From the NCBI GenBank assembly GCA_035629935.1, contig DASQLQ010000003.1, forward strand, positions 1 to 19,292: a stretch of DNA of 19,292 nucleotides, in the 5' to 3' direction. This DNA is from DASQLQ01 sp035629935 (GTDB taxonomy: Bacteria; Actinomycetota; CADDZG01; WHSQ01). This document shows, one piece after another, positions 6,412-14,577 of this stretch. The notes beneath the pieces were generated by a model. That model did not search any database, was not told the origin of the DNA, and was given only the letters and a program-made list of their open reading frames with translations. Numbering within the stretch: position 1 is the first letter of the stretch; every line of letters begins with the position of its first letter. The translations under genes and the position numbers were made by a program.

Positions 6412-9186
6412 TCAACGTCGAGTGAGCCGTGTCGTCGAGCGCGCCGCTAAGCAGACATGCACAGGGTTTTCTTCGACCCTAAGGACGGGAACAGCGACCG
6501 CGTAAGCGCCGGGCTTGCCTCGGAACCGCACTCTGAAGATGCCCTCGTTGTTGGTGCGAGTCCGCGCTACCGTCTGACCCGCGCGCCTAACGGTGAGGCG
6601 AACGCGATCCAGGCAGAGCCTCGCTCCGTCCTTCGCTAGGACACGGCCGCGCGCTACGACGCGTTTACCCGCAAGGTCCCTGACCCGGAAGACGACGGTC
6701 CGCGCGTGCTCGACGATCGTTACCCCAGGCAGCTCGGCAGACTGCGATGGTGGCAACTCACCTGTGGGCGTGGGGTCTGGGCCGACCGGAAGGGACTCGA
6801 TCTCGTCTGAACTTCCGCCACCGCCACCGCCACCGCCACCGCCACCGCCACCGCCACCGCCAGGGAGCTCGATGGGCTCGTTCAAGTGTGTGCTGAGATA
6901 GCCACCGACGTTGAGGTTGGCCGTTACCAGATCGACGAGACCGTCCTCGTCAAGGTCACCGGCCGCGATCGAGAAGGGATGCGGACCCGCGGCAAACTCC
7001 GTCACCGGTTCGAACGTTCCGTCACCGTTACCGATCAGCAGTCCGACGCTCGTGGGTTCGGTCGGATTCGGGTAACCGCCGGAGTTGGCGGTGGCGATGT
7101 CTTTGATCCCGTCGCCGTCGTAATCCGCCATTGCAAGTGACATTGGGTTGTTCCCGACCGGGTAATCGACAGATGCCTCGTAGCCGCCGCTCCCATCGCC
7201 GATGAGCACGCTCACCGTGTTGGAGCCATCGTTGGCCGTTGCCAGGTCGATATGCCCGTCTGAATCGAGGTCGGCGGCTCGTACCTCGTGCGGCGCATCC
7301 GCGGTCGCCACGGCCTCGGGCGCCACAAAAGTGCCGGACCCGTTGCCACGCAGAACCGCGATGCCATCGCTTCCTCGATTGGCAACTGCTATGTCCTGGT
7401 CCCCATCCTCGTCGAGATCCGCGATTGCGACCGAATGAGGCGCCGTCCCCGAGTCGTAGGTCACTTGTGGGCTGAAGCCGCCGGCTCCCGAATTTAGCAG
7501 GACGCTAACGACCGACCCATTGTGGCAAGGCACGACGAGGTCGGGCAGCTCGTCACCATCGAGGTCTTGTGCCATCACCTCGTGGGGACGAGAGCATGAG
7601 CTGTACGTGGTGGGCGGACCGAACAAGGTTCCACCTTGCCCCAGCATGACGCTCAGGCTGTCCGTGCTTTCGTTCGCGCTCACGAGATCGATCTGGTCAT
7701 CTCCATCGACATCCACTGGGAGCGCGTACTTGACCTTTCCGGGGACGGCGAAGTGGATCGACGACCCAAAGTTGCCGGTGCCGTCACCGATCTGAACGCT
7801 GACCGTGCTACCCGCAGTATTACCGGCTACAAGGTCCAGATGGCCGTCACCGTCGACGTCCGAGGTGGTCACCGAGTGCGGGTTCGCCGTTCCGTCAAGC
7901 ACTCCGGGATCCGAGAAACCCGGTCTTGAGGTCACGTAACGGATCCGATGCAGTTCACCCCGTTCGATGCTTAGGTAGTAGATGTCGCCGTCGAGACCGG
8001 TGGCGATGTCCACGGGCCCGCCGGTCTCGGATGCGAATTCTGTGGGCCCTTCGTCGAGAGCGTTGCTGCCATCGACTTTCAGATAGCTCAGCGTCGATCG
8101 AACGAAGTCTCCGAAGAAGTACGTATCCCGGTATTCGGGCGGATAGGAAGAGCCTTCGTAGAAGGTGCCGCCGACGACCGCTGACCCCTCAGAGCGTTTG
8201 TAGGTGAGGAGTGGCCCGGTAACGGCCGCATGTCCCTCTTCGTAGAGCGCCTGACACAAGGCGAGTGACTCGTACTTCACGTGGATGCCGATACCTTCGT
8301 AGCAGGGCCATCCGAGATTGGCTCCTGCCGGAACGACGTCGATCTCCTCCCACCCAAGCGAACCGACGTCTCCCACGAAGGGGAGCGTTCCATTTCGCAG
8401 GTGGAATCGGAAACCGTTACGTAGTCCGGAGGCCCAGATCTTGGAGCGGTTCGAATCCACGTCTCCGTTGAAGTAGGGGTTGGTCTCGAGTCCTTCGCCA
8501 TCGCGAGTGATGTGGATCAGCTTGCCCGCCAGGGAGTCGAGCTGCTGAGGGCGAAGGCCATCTAGCGAGGCCGGTTGCCCCCAGTAGGTCGCATCACCAT
8601 TCGACACAAACAGCGTCTCGTCCGCGGCGAATCTGACGGCGCCGACGGTGTGCGATTTGGCATCGGCGGGCAGGCAGTCGGCACCTACTGGGAAGCCCCC
8701 GCACCCTGCTCCGTTGGATGTGCCCAAGATCACGGTTTCGCTCGACAGAGGTGCGGTGTCTCCGTCGGCCGTCACGCGGCTCAGGCGTGATGTCTTCGCA
8801 CCTTCCACCTCCAAGGGATCGTTCTCATAGGTGTAGAGGAGATAGACGTACCCGTTCGCGCCGAAGTCGGGATCGATGGCGATGCCCAAGAGCCCCCGTT
8901 CGTAATAGGAATTCACCTGGCCCGTCAGATCGATGAATGGCGTTTGAAGCAGGGTGCCGTTCTTGAGGACGCGCACAACCCCGTTCTTCTCCGCGATGAG
9001 GATCCGACCGTCGGGTAACGATGCGAAAGCCGTTGGGGCTACCAATCCTGTAGCGATCGGTTTATCGATGAATCCAGACGGAAGACCTGAGGCGGCCTGC
9101 ACGAACGAACCCCGGGCGAAATCGGGTGCCGTGATCATGACCATCGCTCCCGCGATGCAGAGTGAAACGATCTGCCGTGGCCGCAT
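6412..9186 (-). CDS. Exported glucose/sorbosone dehydrogenase-like protein with seven VCBS repeats
   Basis: The 924-residue product starts at ATG 9186, where MRPRQIVSLCIAGAMVM begins a signal peptide cleaved near residue 31 (VQA-AS). The frame is open further upstream, but that stretch overlaps the divergent gene's promoter and start and has no signal peptide. Residues of about 35-395 form a PQQ-type sugar dehydrogenase propeller: PDGRILIAEKNGVVRV, RGLLGIAIDPDF, SHTVGAVRF, WASGLRNGFRFHLR, GANLGWPCYEG. Then come seven VCBS/FG-GAP repeats with DxDxDG calcium-binding loops (DVDGDGHLD, DLDSDGHID, DYDGDGIKD), probably a second propeller. Residues 776-791 are 16 glycines, followed by a Pro-rich linker and an Ig-like domain. 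It is likely a cell-surface or secreted carbohydrate-oxidising or -binding protein. Whether it binds PQQ is not shown. Confidence 0.85.
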   Translation of the reverse strand: MRPRQIVSLCIAGAMVMITAPDFARGSFVQAASGLPSGFIDKPIATGLVAPTAFASLPDGRILIAEKNGVVRVLKNGTLLQTPFIDLTGQVNSYYERGLLGIAIDPDFGANGYVYLLYTYENDPLEVEGAKTSRLSRVTADGDTAPLSSETVILGTSNGAGCGGFPVGADCLPADAKSHTVGAVRFAADETLFVSNGDATYWGQPASLDGLRPQQLDSLAGKLIHITRDGEGLETNPYFNGDVDSNRSKIWASGLRNGFRFHLRNGTLPFVGDVGSLGWEEIDVVPAGANLGWPCYEGIGIHVKYESLALCQALYEEGHAAVTGPLLTYKRSEGSAVVGGTFYEGSSYPPEYRDTYFFGDFVRSTLSYLKVDGSNALDEGPTEFASETGGPVDIATGLDGDIYYLSIERGELHRIRYVTSRPGFSDPGVLDGTANPHSVTTSDVDGDGHLDLVAGNTAGSTVSVQIGDGTGNFGSSIHFAVPGKVKYALPVDVDGDDQIDLVSANESTDSLSVMLGQGGTLFGPPTTYSSCSRPHEVMAQDLDGDELPDLVVPCHNGSVVSVLLNSGAGGFSPQVTYDSGTAPHSVAIADLDEDGDQDIAVANRGSDGIAVLRGNGSGTFVAPEAVATADAPHEVRAADLDSDGHIDLATANDGSNTVSVLIGDGSGGYEASVDYPVGNNPMSLAMADYDGDGIKDIATANSGGYPNPTEPTSVGLLIGNGDGTFEPVTEFAAGPHPFSIAAGDLDEDGLVDLVTANLNVGGYLSTHLNEPIELPGGGGGGGGGGGGGGGGSSDEIESLPVGPDPTPTGELPPSQSAELPGVTIVEHARTVVFRVRDLAGKRVVARGRVLAKDGARLCLDRVRLTVRRAGQTVARTRTNNEGIFRVRFRGKPGAYAVAVPVLRVEENPVHVCLAARSTTRLTRR
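6815..6862 (-). repeat. Hexanucleotide microsatellite encoding a 16-glycine linker
   Basis: Eight exact tandem copies of CCGCCA on the plus strand (TGGCGG on the coding strand) encode alternating GGC/GGT glycine codons. Because the unit is 6 nt, slippage changes linker length by two glycines without shifting the frame. The linker separates the VCBS repeats from the C-terminal Ig-like domain. Confidence 0.95.
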
Positions 9187-9325
9187 TTTCGGAGGGCCGT
9201 CCTTCACAACGGTTGAGGATGCGGTTCCACTCAAAGGATGGGCGACAACCACAGCCTGGTCGAGGGGGTTGGTGTCTTTTGGCGGACAGTCGACAAAGGG
9301 CTCGGCAGGTGCGATAAGTGTCGAG
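9187..9325. promoter_or_regulatory. Divergent promoter region; candidate leaderless promoter for the signalling operon
   Basis: This 139-bp gap lies between the divergent dehydrogenase-like and cyclase/kinase genes. On the plus strand TCGACA (9290-9295, five of six to the -35 consensus) and GATAAG (9313-9318, four of six to the -10) are exactly 17 bp apart. They predict a transcript starting at about 9325-9326, the ATG itself. That ATG has no clear Shine-Dalgarno, consistent with a leaderless mRNA. On the minus strand AAGGA lies 13 nt before ATG 9186, rather far for a ribosome-binding site. Found by eye only. Confidence 0.4.
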
Positions 9326-12256
9326 ATGACCGATGACCCGGGGCCCCTCCAGGAAAGTTCTGTAGTCCCCTCTGAGTCGACCGACGAGCTCAAGCCGATA
9401 ACGGCGTTATTCGCCGACGTGGTCGGGTCCACTGCCCTGGGCGAGAGGTTGGCTCCCAATGAGGTGAAGGCCCTGATCGGCGAGTGTGTGAGCCGGATGG
9501 CCGCCGCGGTCGAGGAGTTCGGCGGGGTGGTGCAGGCCTACATGGGAGATGGGATCTGCGCTTACTTCGGGGTTCCGGTCGCTAATGAGGATGACCCGGA
9601 GCGAGCAGCGAGAGCCGCCATCCGGATCCGGGAGGACATCCTCGAATACGGGAAAGACGTAGAGGCCGCCTGGGGGATCGCGAACTTCAACGTGCGCGTT
9701 GGCATAAACAGCGGCCAAACGGCTGTAGGACTCGTCGGAGCTTCGGACCCGCAAGCCGTCGCTCTCGGCGACACGACTAACACCGCAGCGCGATTGCAGT
9801 CCGCGACCGAGCCTGGGTCTATCGCCGTCGGCGAGGCGACCTGGCGACGGATCGGAGAGCGTTTCGTGCTCGAGGAGGGTGGCTCCGTAACGGTCAAAGG
9901 GAAGGCCGACCCCCTTCCTTACTGGCGCTTGATCGAAGCCAGCGCGCAGACTCAGGATCAGCAATCTGGTCGATTGTTCGGTCGCGACGAGGAGGTCAAT
10001 GTGCTGAAGCGCGTTGCGGCCGATCTTGCAGACGGCCGCGGCCAGGTGGTGACGATCTCGGGCGATCCGGGCTTGGGGAAAACCCGCATGATGATCGAGC
10101 TCCGACGCTTGCTCGAGGGCAAGGTTCTATGGCTCGAGACCCGGTGCCTTTCCTACGGTGGAGAGCTCCCGTACTGGCCGCTCGTTCAAACCTTGCGCCA
10201 GTGGCTGGACGTGCGTGACGGAGAGGCGGATATCGCGGTCAGAACGAAGCTGCGCGCCCGCGTCCAGCAAGTGATGGGAGGCGCCGCCGAAGACGTTCTT
10301 CCGTATCTGTCGCGTCTTCTGTCCCTACCGGTTGATCCCAAGCAACAAGAGGGATTCGACACTTTGGAGCGGTCGGAGCTGACGCGCAGAGTGATCGATG
10401 CCTACGTCACCTGGCTCGAGGCGCTCTGTGCCACACAAGCCGTCGCGTTGGCCATCGACGATCTGCACTGGATCGATGCGCCATCCCAGGAAGCCCTGAC
10501 AAGGGTGCTCCCCCTTACCGATCGGGCTCCGTTGATGGTGGTTAGTACTTTGCGTCTCGATCTGGAAGGCCCGGGACGGGCCATCCGCATGACCGTCCTC
10601 GAAGATTTCCCGCATCGGTCCACCGACATGGCGTTGTCTCCTCTGGATGCGGACGCTGCTCGTTCGTTCGCGGATTCACTTGCTCCCGACGTGGGCCTGG
10701 ACGCGGAGGCATGTGCTTCGATCGTCGCCCTTGCGGAAGGGAACCCTCTCTACCTCGAGGAGTTGATGTCTGCACTCATCCAGGGGGGCGAACTCGTCCG
10801 CCGCCGCACGTGGACGTTGTCGATGAGAACGGAAGATCTGCTCCCGCCGGCGCTCGAGAGTCTGCTCATCTCGCGCATCGATCGCTTACCAGAGGCGGCC
10901 CGACGCCTTGCCCAGATTGCTGCGGTCGTCGGCAGAACGTTCAGCGTGGACGTCCTGAAGAAGGTGGCGGACGATCTTGATTTCGAAGGGCACTTCGAAG
11001 ACTTGCTGCGCGCCCAGATCGTGCGCGAAGTGAGACGTTTCCCCGTGCTCGAGTGCACTTTCAAACATGGGCTGGTGCAGGAAGCCGCCTTTTCCAGCCT
11101 GACTCCCCCGCGCCGTCGTGACCTTTATGGGCGGGTTGCTGCGGCCCACGAGGAGATTTTCAAGGCGGGAAACGAGGAGCGACCCGATCTGCTCGCCTTC
11201 TATTACTACCGGAGCGATGATCTCGCGAAGGCTCTTTTCTATTCGGAAGCGGCCGCGCAGCGTGCTGAGGAGATGGATCCGGCAAAGGCGGCCGAGCTGT
11301 GGGCGAGGGCTAAGAAGATCGCCGCCAAGGTGGCCGACAGCGGCGCAGGCAGGCGGGCGGACGAGAGACTTTCGGGTCTTCATCGGCAGGTGGATGAAGA
11401 AGGACCGGCCCCCGCCGCCGCCACCCCACTTCAATCCTCGACCCTTGCAACCGGGACCTCACTCGGTGGTTACCTCATCGAGGAATTCCTGGGAGATGGA
11501 GCGACGGGCACCGTGTACCGGGCCGTAGACGCGAAGGGGGCTGTGGTCGCGATGAAGGTCCTGAAGGCCGAGCTCGCCGATGATCAGGTTTTCCGCCGGC
11601 GTTTCGATCACGAGGTTCGTGCCGCGGGCGAGGTGAGCAACGATCACCTGGTCGGGATCCGGGGTTCGGGAGAAGCGGAAGGACTCCTGTACATAGCCAT
11701 GGACTATCTGGAGGGCCGGGCATTGAACGAGATCATCGAGAGCGAGGGGCACCTCGATCCGCGGGAGACCATCCGGATCATCGCCCACATCGGCTCGGCG
11801 CTGGATTCCTTGCACGAGGCGGGGATCGTCCACCGAGACGTCAAGCCCTCTAACGTCGTTGTGGGAGAAGAAGGTGCGGTGCTTACCGACCTCGGTTTGG
11901 CGAAGGGCCGCGCCTACACGGTTCTGACGAGGCCCGGTCAGATCATGGGCACGCTCGATTACATGGCACCCGAGATCATCAGAGGAGAGGAGGCCGGGCC
12001 GGCAAGCGACATCTACGGCCTGGCCTGTATCGCTTATGAATGTATCGCCGGGCGTCCACCCTTTGCCGACAAGGGCGTTTTCCAAGTGGGGATGGCGCAT
12101 GTGATGGATGAACCTGCGGATCCAACGCTGGCGAGGCCTGAGGTTCCCGCCGGGGTCGGGTGGGCGATAACTCAGGCTCTGGCCAAGGATCCCGATAAAC
12201 GTCCGCCGTCCGGGATCGCGTTCGCTAACTTGATGAAGATGGGAGTTAAGGGTTGA
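9326..12256 (+). CDS. Triple fusion: class III adenylate/guanylate cyclase + AAA ATPase + Ser/Thr kinase
   Basis: The 976-residue soluble protein has three modules. Residues of about 22-197 are a class III nucleotide cyclase: metal-binding Asp31 (LFADVVGST) and Asp75 (YMGDGICAYFG), and the transition-state pair Asn152/Arg156 (GDTTNTAARLQ). From about 212 comes an AAA_16/STAND-type ATPase with Walker A GDPGLGKT (246-253) and Walker B AIDDLHWID (from 376), then a helical region to about 690. From about 714 is a protein kinase: glycine loop LGDGATGTVY, Lys744, HRD 836-838, Asp855 in DLG instead of DFG, APE 881-883. All key kinase residues are present, so it should be active. No membrane segment is seen. 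ATG 9326 is chosen because the open frame upstream is antisense to the neighbouring signal peptide. Its TGA overlaps the TTG start of the next gene. Likely role: coupling an ATPase switch to cyclic-nucleotide synthesis and phosphorylation. Confidence 0.9.
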   Translation: MTDDPGPLQESSVVPSESTDELKPITALFADVVGSTALGERLAPNEVKALIGECVSRMAAAVEEFGGVVQAYMGDGICAYFGVPVANEDDPERAARAAIRIREDILEYGKDVEAAWGIANFNVRVGINSGQTAVGLVGASDPQAVALGDTTNTAARLQSATEPGSIAVGEATWRRIGERFVLEEGGSVTVKGKADPLPYWRLIEASAQTQDQQSGRLFGRDEEVNVLKRVAADLADGRGQVVTISGDPGLGKTRMMIELRRLLEGKVLWLETRCLSYGGELPYWPLVQTLRQWLDVRDGEADIAVRTKLRARVQQVMGGAAEDVLPYLSRLLSLPVDPKQQEGFDTLERSELTRRVIDAYVTWLEALCATQAVALAIDDLHWIDAPSQEALTRVLPLTDRAPLMVVSTLRLDLEGPGRAIRMTVLEDFPHRSTDMALSPLDADAARSFADSLAPDVGLDAEACASIVALAEGNPLYLEELMSALIQGGELVRRRTWTLSMRTEDLLPPALESLLISRIDRLPEAARRLAQIAAVVGRTFSVDVLKKVADDLDFEGHFEDLLRAQIVREVRRFPVLECTFKHGLVQEAAFSSLTPPRRRDLYGRVAAAHEEIFKAGNEERPDLLAFYYYRSDDLAKALFYSEAAAQRAEEMDPAKAAELWARAKKIAAKVADSGAGRRADERLSGLHRQVDEEGPAPAAATPLQSSTLATGTSLGGYLIEEFLGDGATGTVYRAVDAKGAVVAMKVLKAELADDQVFRRRFDHEVRAAGEVSNDHLVGIRGSGEAEGLLYIAMDYLEGRALNEIIESEGHLDPRETIRIIAHIGSALDSLHEAGIVHRDVKPSNVVVGEEGAVLTDLGLAKGRAYTVLTRPGQIMGTLDYMAPEIIRGEEAGPASDIYGLACIAYECIAGRPPFADKGVFQVGMAHVMDEPADPTLARPEVPAGVGWAITQALAKDPDKRPPSGIAFANLMKMGVKG

Positions 12257-14577
12257 GCGATCCTCGCATCGGGACACGGATCGGTGGATACGAGATCGAA
12301 TCCCTCCTCGGTAGGGGAGGGATGGGAGTCGTCTACAAGGCACGCCATCTGCGCCTCGGCCGGATGGTGGCACTCAAGATCCTTGCACCCGAGCTTGCCG
12401 CCGACGAAAACTTTCGGACGAGATTCGTTCGCGAATCGCAGATGGCTGCATCCATCGACCATCCGAATGTCATCCCTGTTTACGACGCCGACGAGATCGA
12501 AGGGGAACTGTTCCTGGCGATGCGTTACGTCGATGGGACCGACCTCAAGCAGGTGATAGAGCAGGACGGCGCTCTCGAGCCGGACAAAGCATTGTTGGTC
12601 ATCTCGCAGATCGGTGGAGCTCTCGATGCCGCTCATGCAAATGGTTTGATCCACCGGGACATAAAGCCGGGCAACGTCCTGGTCGGGTTGGCCGACACGG
12701 GATCAGAGCACGTCTACTTAACCGACTTCGGTCTGACCAAGCACAGCTCGTCTCACAGCGGGCTGACCGCCACGGGTGCCTTCGTTGGAACGATCGACTA
12801 CATCGCCCCGGAACAGATCGAAGGCAAGTCCGTCGATGCCCGCACCGACATCTACGCGTTGGGATGTGTGCTCTATGAATTACTCACCGGCCGGGTCCCT
12901 TTCCAAAAAGACGCTGACGTTGCCGTGATGTACGCGCACTTGATGGATCCTCGTCCCAAAGTCACAGAGGCGAACCCCGCGCTGCCGGGGGCGGTCGACG
13001 CCGTTCTCGACAAGGCGATGGCCCGCGACCCGGATGATCGCTATGCGTCCGCCGGAGCGATGGTGGCGGATCTGCGGGCTGCTCTGGGCCAGACGTCGTC
13101 GCCGGTTGCAGTTCCCACGCCTCCGAGACAGCAAGCTCCTGCGCCGTCGATCGAACCACCCGTTCATGTCGCAACACCAGTCTCTTCACAGCCTCCCGGC
13201 AAGGATGGTCGTCGCCTCTCCGGAAAGGTGATGGCCATCGGGGCCGCTGCTCTGGTCGTCGCTGCCGCCATCGCTTACTTCGCGACGCGACCAGACGGTG
13301 AAGTCACGGACGATCCGGCGGCCCCCGGTTTGGATACATCGGGAGCGATCTTCGTGTCCCCGGACGGTTCCGAGGGGGCCGACGGCACCAGCGACGACCC
13401 CTTTGCGTCGCTTGCCGATGCTGTGAAGGAGGCTGGCGAGGGCGGAACCGTGATCCTTGCCGATGGCCTTTACGAATCGGACAAGGTCCCAATGGTCACT
13501 ATCAAGGATCCGGTGACGATCATGGGTGCCGAGGGCGCCAGACCCGTTCTGCGCGGTAACGACAGATTCGCGGACGCGATCCGGATCGCGGCAGGGACAT
13601 CCGATGTGACGCTGGCCAACATCACCTTCGACAACTTCAACGGGGAAGGGGTGAAGGTCTTCTGCGTCGATTGCGGCAAGGTGCCGGAGAACCAGAACAT
13701 CGTCTTCGAGGGACTGGAATTCACTTCAGGCGGAACACCGATAACCGTCGAGAACGTCGCCGGTATGACTTTGCAAGGGATCAACGTGCACGAAAACGAT
13801 TTCACCGGTTTCGTGTGTTCCCCGGGTCCGTGCGACCAGGTATCGATCGCCGACTCTTCATTTACCTCCTCACGACATAAGTTCGGCGAGGGCGTCAGGA
13901 TCGAACGTGGGGACGGTCTGGTCATCGAGACGTCCGACATGAGCGGCAACCCTGGGAACGGCTTGTACTCGAATGCCTCATCGACGAGCGTCTCCCGATC
14001 ACGGTTCCAAGACAACGGAGACAGCGGCGCGTGGTTGGCTGCGTCTAACTCCGAGATAAGAGACTCGATCCTCGCGCGCAATGGAGAGGTGGGCTTAGTC
14101 CTCGGCGAGGTTTTTTGCGACGCTTGCCGGGCGGCGGGTACGTTCAGCGTAGTGAACGTGCTGAGCGCGCAGAACGACGTCGGCATAGATGTGGAGGCCC
14201 ACTCCAAGGTCACCTTGCAGATGTTCAACTCGATCGTCGCCGACAATGTGGGCACGGGCCTTCGGATCAGTGGTTCTGTGAAACTTGCACGGCTCGATCA
14301 CGATCTGTTCGACGTTGGCGGTGCGATAGCGGTGCTTTATCGCGGAGAGAGCTACTCGGAGGAAGACCTCGGTAACGGCGAGATCCCTGCCCCCAACAAC
14401 TCAGAGACCTACGGCGGTCCGCTGGAGTTCATCGCCCCGGACGACTTCCATCTAGTTCCGGGCAGTGAAGGCGTGAATGCAGGGACGCAGGAAGGTGTCG
14501 TGTCGCTGGTGGACATCGATGGAAACCCCCGTGTGGCCGGCGAGGAAATCGATATCGGCCCCCACGAGCAGGAGTGA
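12253..14577 (+). CDS. Transmembrane Ser/Thr kinase with an extracellular parallel beta-helix
   Basis: The 774-residue receptor-like kinase starts at TTG 12253, inside the previous gene's stop (TTGA), with GGGAG 7 nt upstream. The kinase domain (about 8-275) is PknB-like: GRGGMGVVYK (20-29), Lys42 in VALK, HRD 134-136, DFG 158-160, an activation loop rich in Thr/Ser (SGLTATGAFVGTIDY) and APE 185-187. A Pro/Gln-rich linker leads to one membrane helix (about 326-344). Outside the membrane, residues of about 364-760 form a right-handed parallel beta-helix with repeated short strands, ending in DIDGNPRVAGEEIDIGPHE, a motif found at the end of other beta-helix proteins. Three close cysteine pairs (471/474, 522/527, 622/625) probably form disulfides outside the cell. 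The ectodomain replaces the usual PASTA repeats and probably binds a polysaccharide; the ligand is inferred only from fold. Confidence 0.9.
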   Translation: MSDPRIGTRIGGYEIESLLGRGGMGVVYKARHLRLGRMVALKILAPELAADENFRTRFVRESQMAASIDHPNVIPVYDADEIEGELFLAMRYVDGTDLKQVIEQDGALEPDKALLVISQIGGALDAAHANGLIHRDIKPGNVLVGLADTGSEHVYLTDFGLTKHSSSHSGLTATGAFVGTIDYIAPEQIEGKSVDARTDIYALGCVLYELLTGRVPFQKDADVAVMYAHLMDPRPKVTEANPALPGAVDAVLDKAMARDPDDRYASAGAMVADLRAALGQTSSPVAVPTPPRQQAPAPSIEPPVHVATPVSSQPPGKDGRRLSGKVMAIGAAALVVAAAIAYFATRPDGEVTDDPAAPGLDTSGAIFVSPDGSEGADGTSDDPFASLADAVKEAGEGGTVILADGLYESDKVPMVTIKDPVTIMGAEGARPVLRGNDRFADAIRIAAGTSDVTLANITFDNFNGEGVKVFCVDCGKVPENQNIVFEGLEFTSGGTPITVENVAGMTLQGINVHENDFTGFVCSPGPCDQVSIADSSFTSSRHKFGEGVRIERGDGLVIETSDMSGNPGNGLYSNASSTSVSRSRFQDNGDSGAWLAASNSEIRDSILARNGEVGLVLGEVFCDACRAAGTFSVVNVLSAQNDVGIDVEAHSKVTLQMFNSIVADNVGTGLRISGSVKLARLDHDLFDVGGAIAVLYRGESYSEEDLGNGEIPAPNNSETYGGPLEFIAPDDFHLVPGSEGVNAGTQEGVVSLVDIDGNPRVAGEEIDIGPHEQE

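Noticed and set aside
6815..6862. Tandem repeat considered as a CRISPR-like array
   Set aside because: The units are 6 nt with no spacers and lie inside a coding region.
6593..6901. Plus-strand frame with a long polyproline run
   Set aside because: It is the reverse reading of the glycine-linker repeat of the minus-strand gene.
8954..9325. N-terminal extension of the cyclase/kinase frame
   Set aside because: It is antisense to the start and signal peptide of the dehydrogenase-like gene and shows no domain; ATG 9326 directly precedes the cyclase domain.
9187..9459. N-terminal extension of the minus-strand dehydrogenase-like frame
   Set aside because: It would place 91 residues before an obvious signal peptide and overlap the cyclase start; ATG 9186 is the better start.
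11459..12373. 304-residue minus-strand frame
   Set aside because: It lies opposite the kinase domains, which carry all catalytic motifs; the minus-strand product has no recognisable motif.
13470..14255. 261-residue minus-strand frame
   Set aside because: It is antisense to the beta-helix region of the receptor kinase, without motif or ribosome-binding site.
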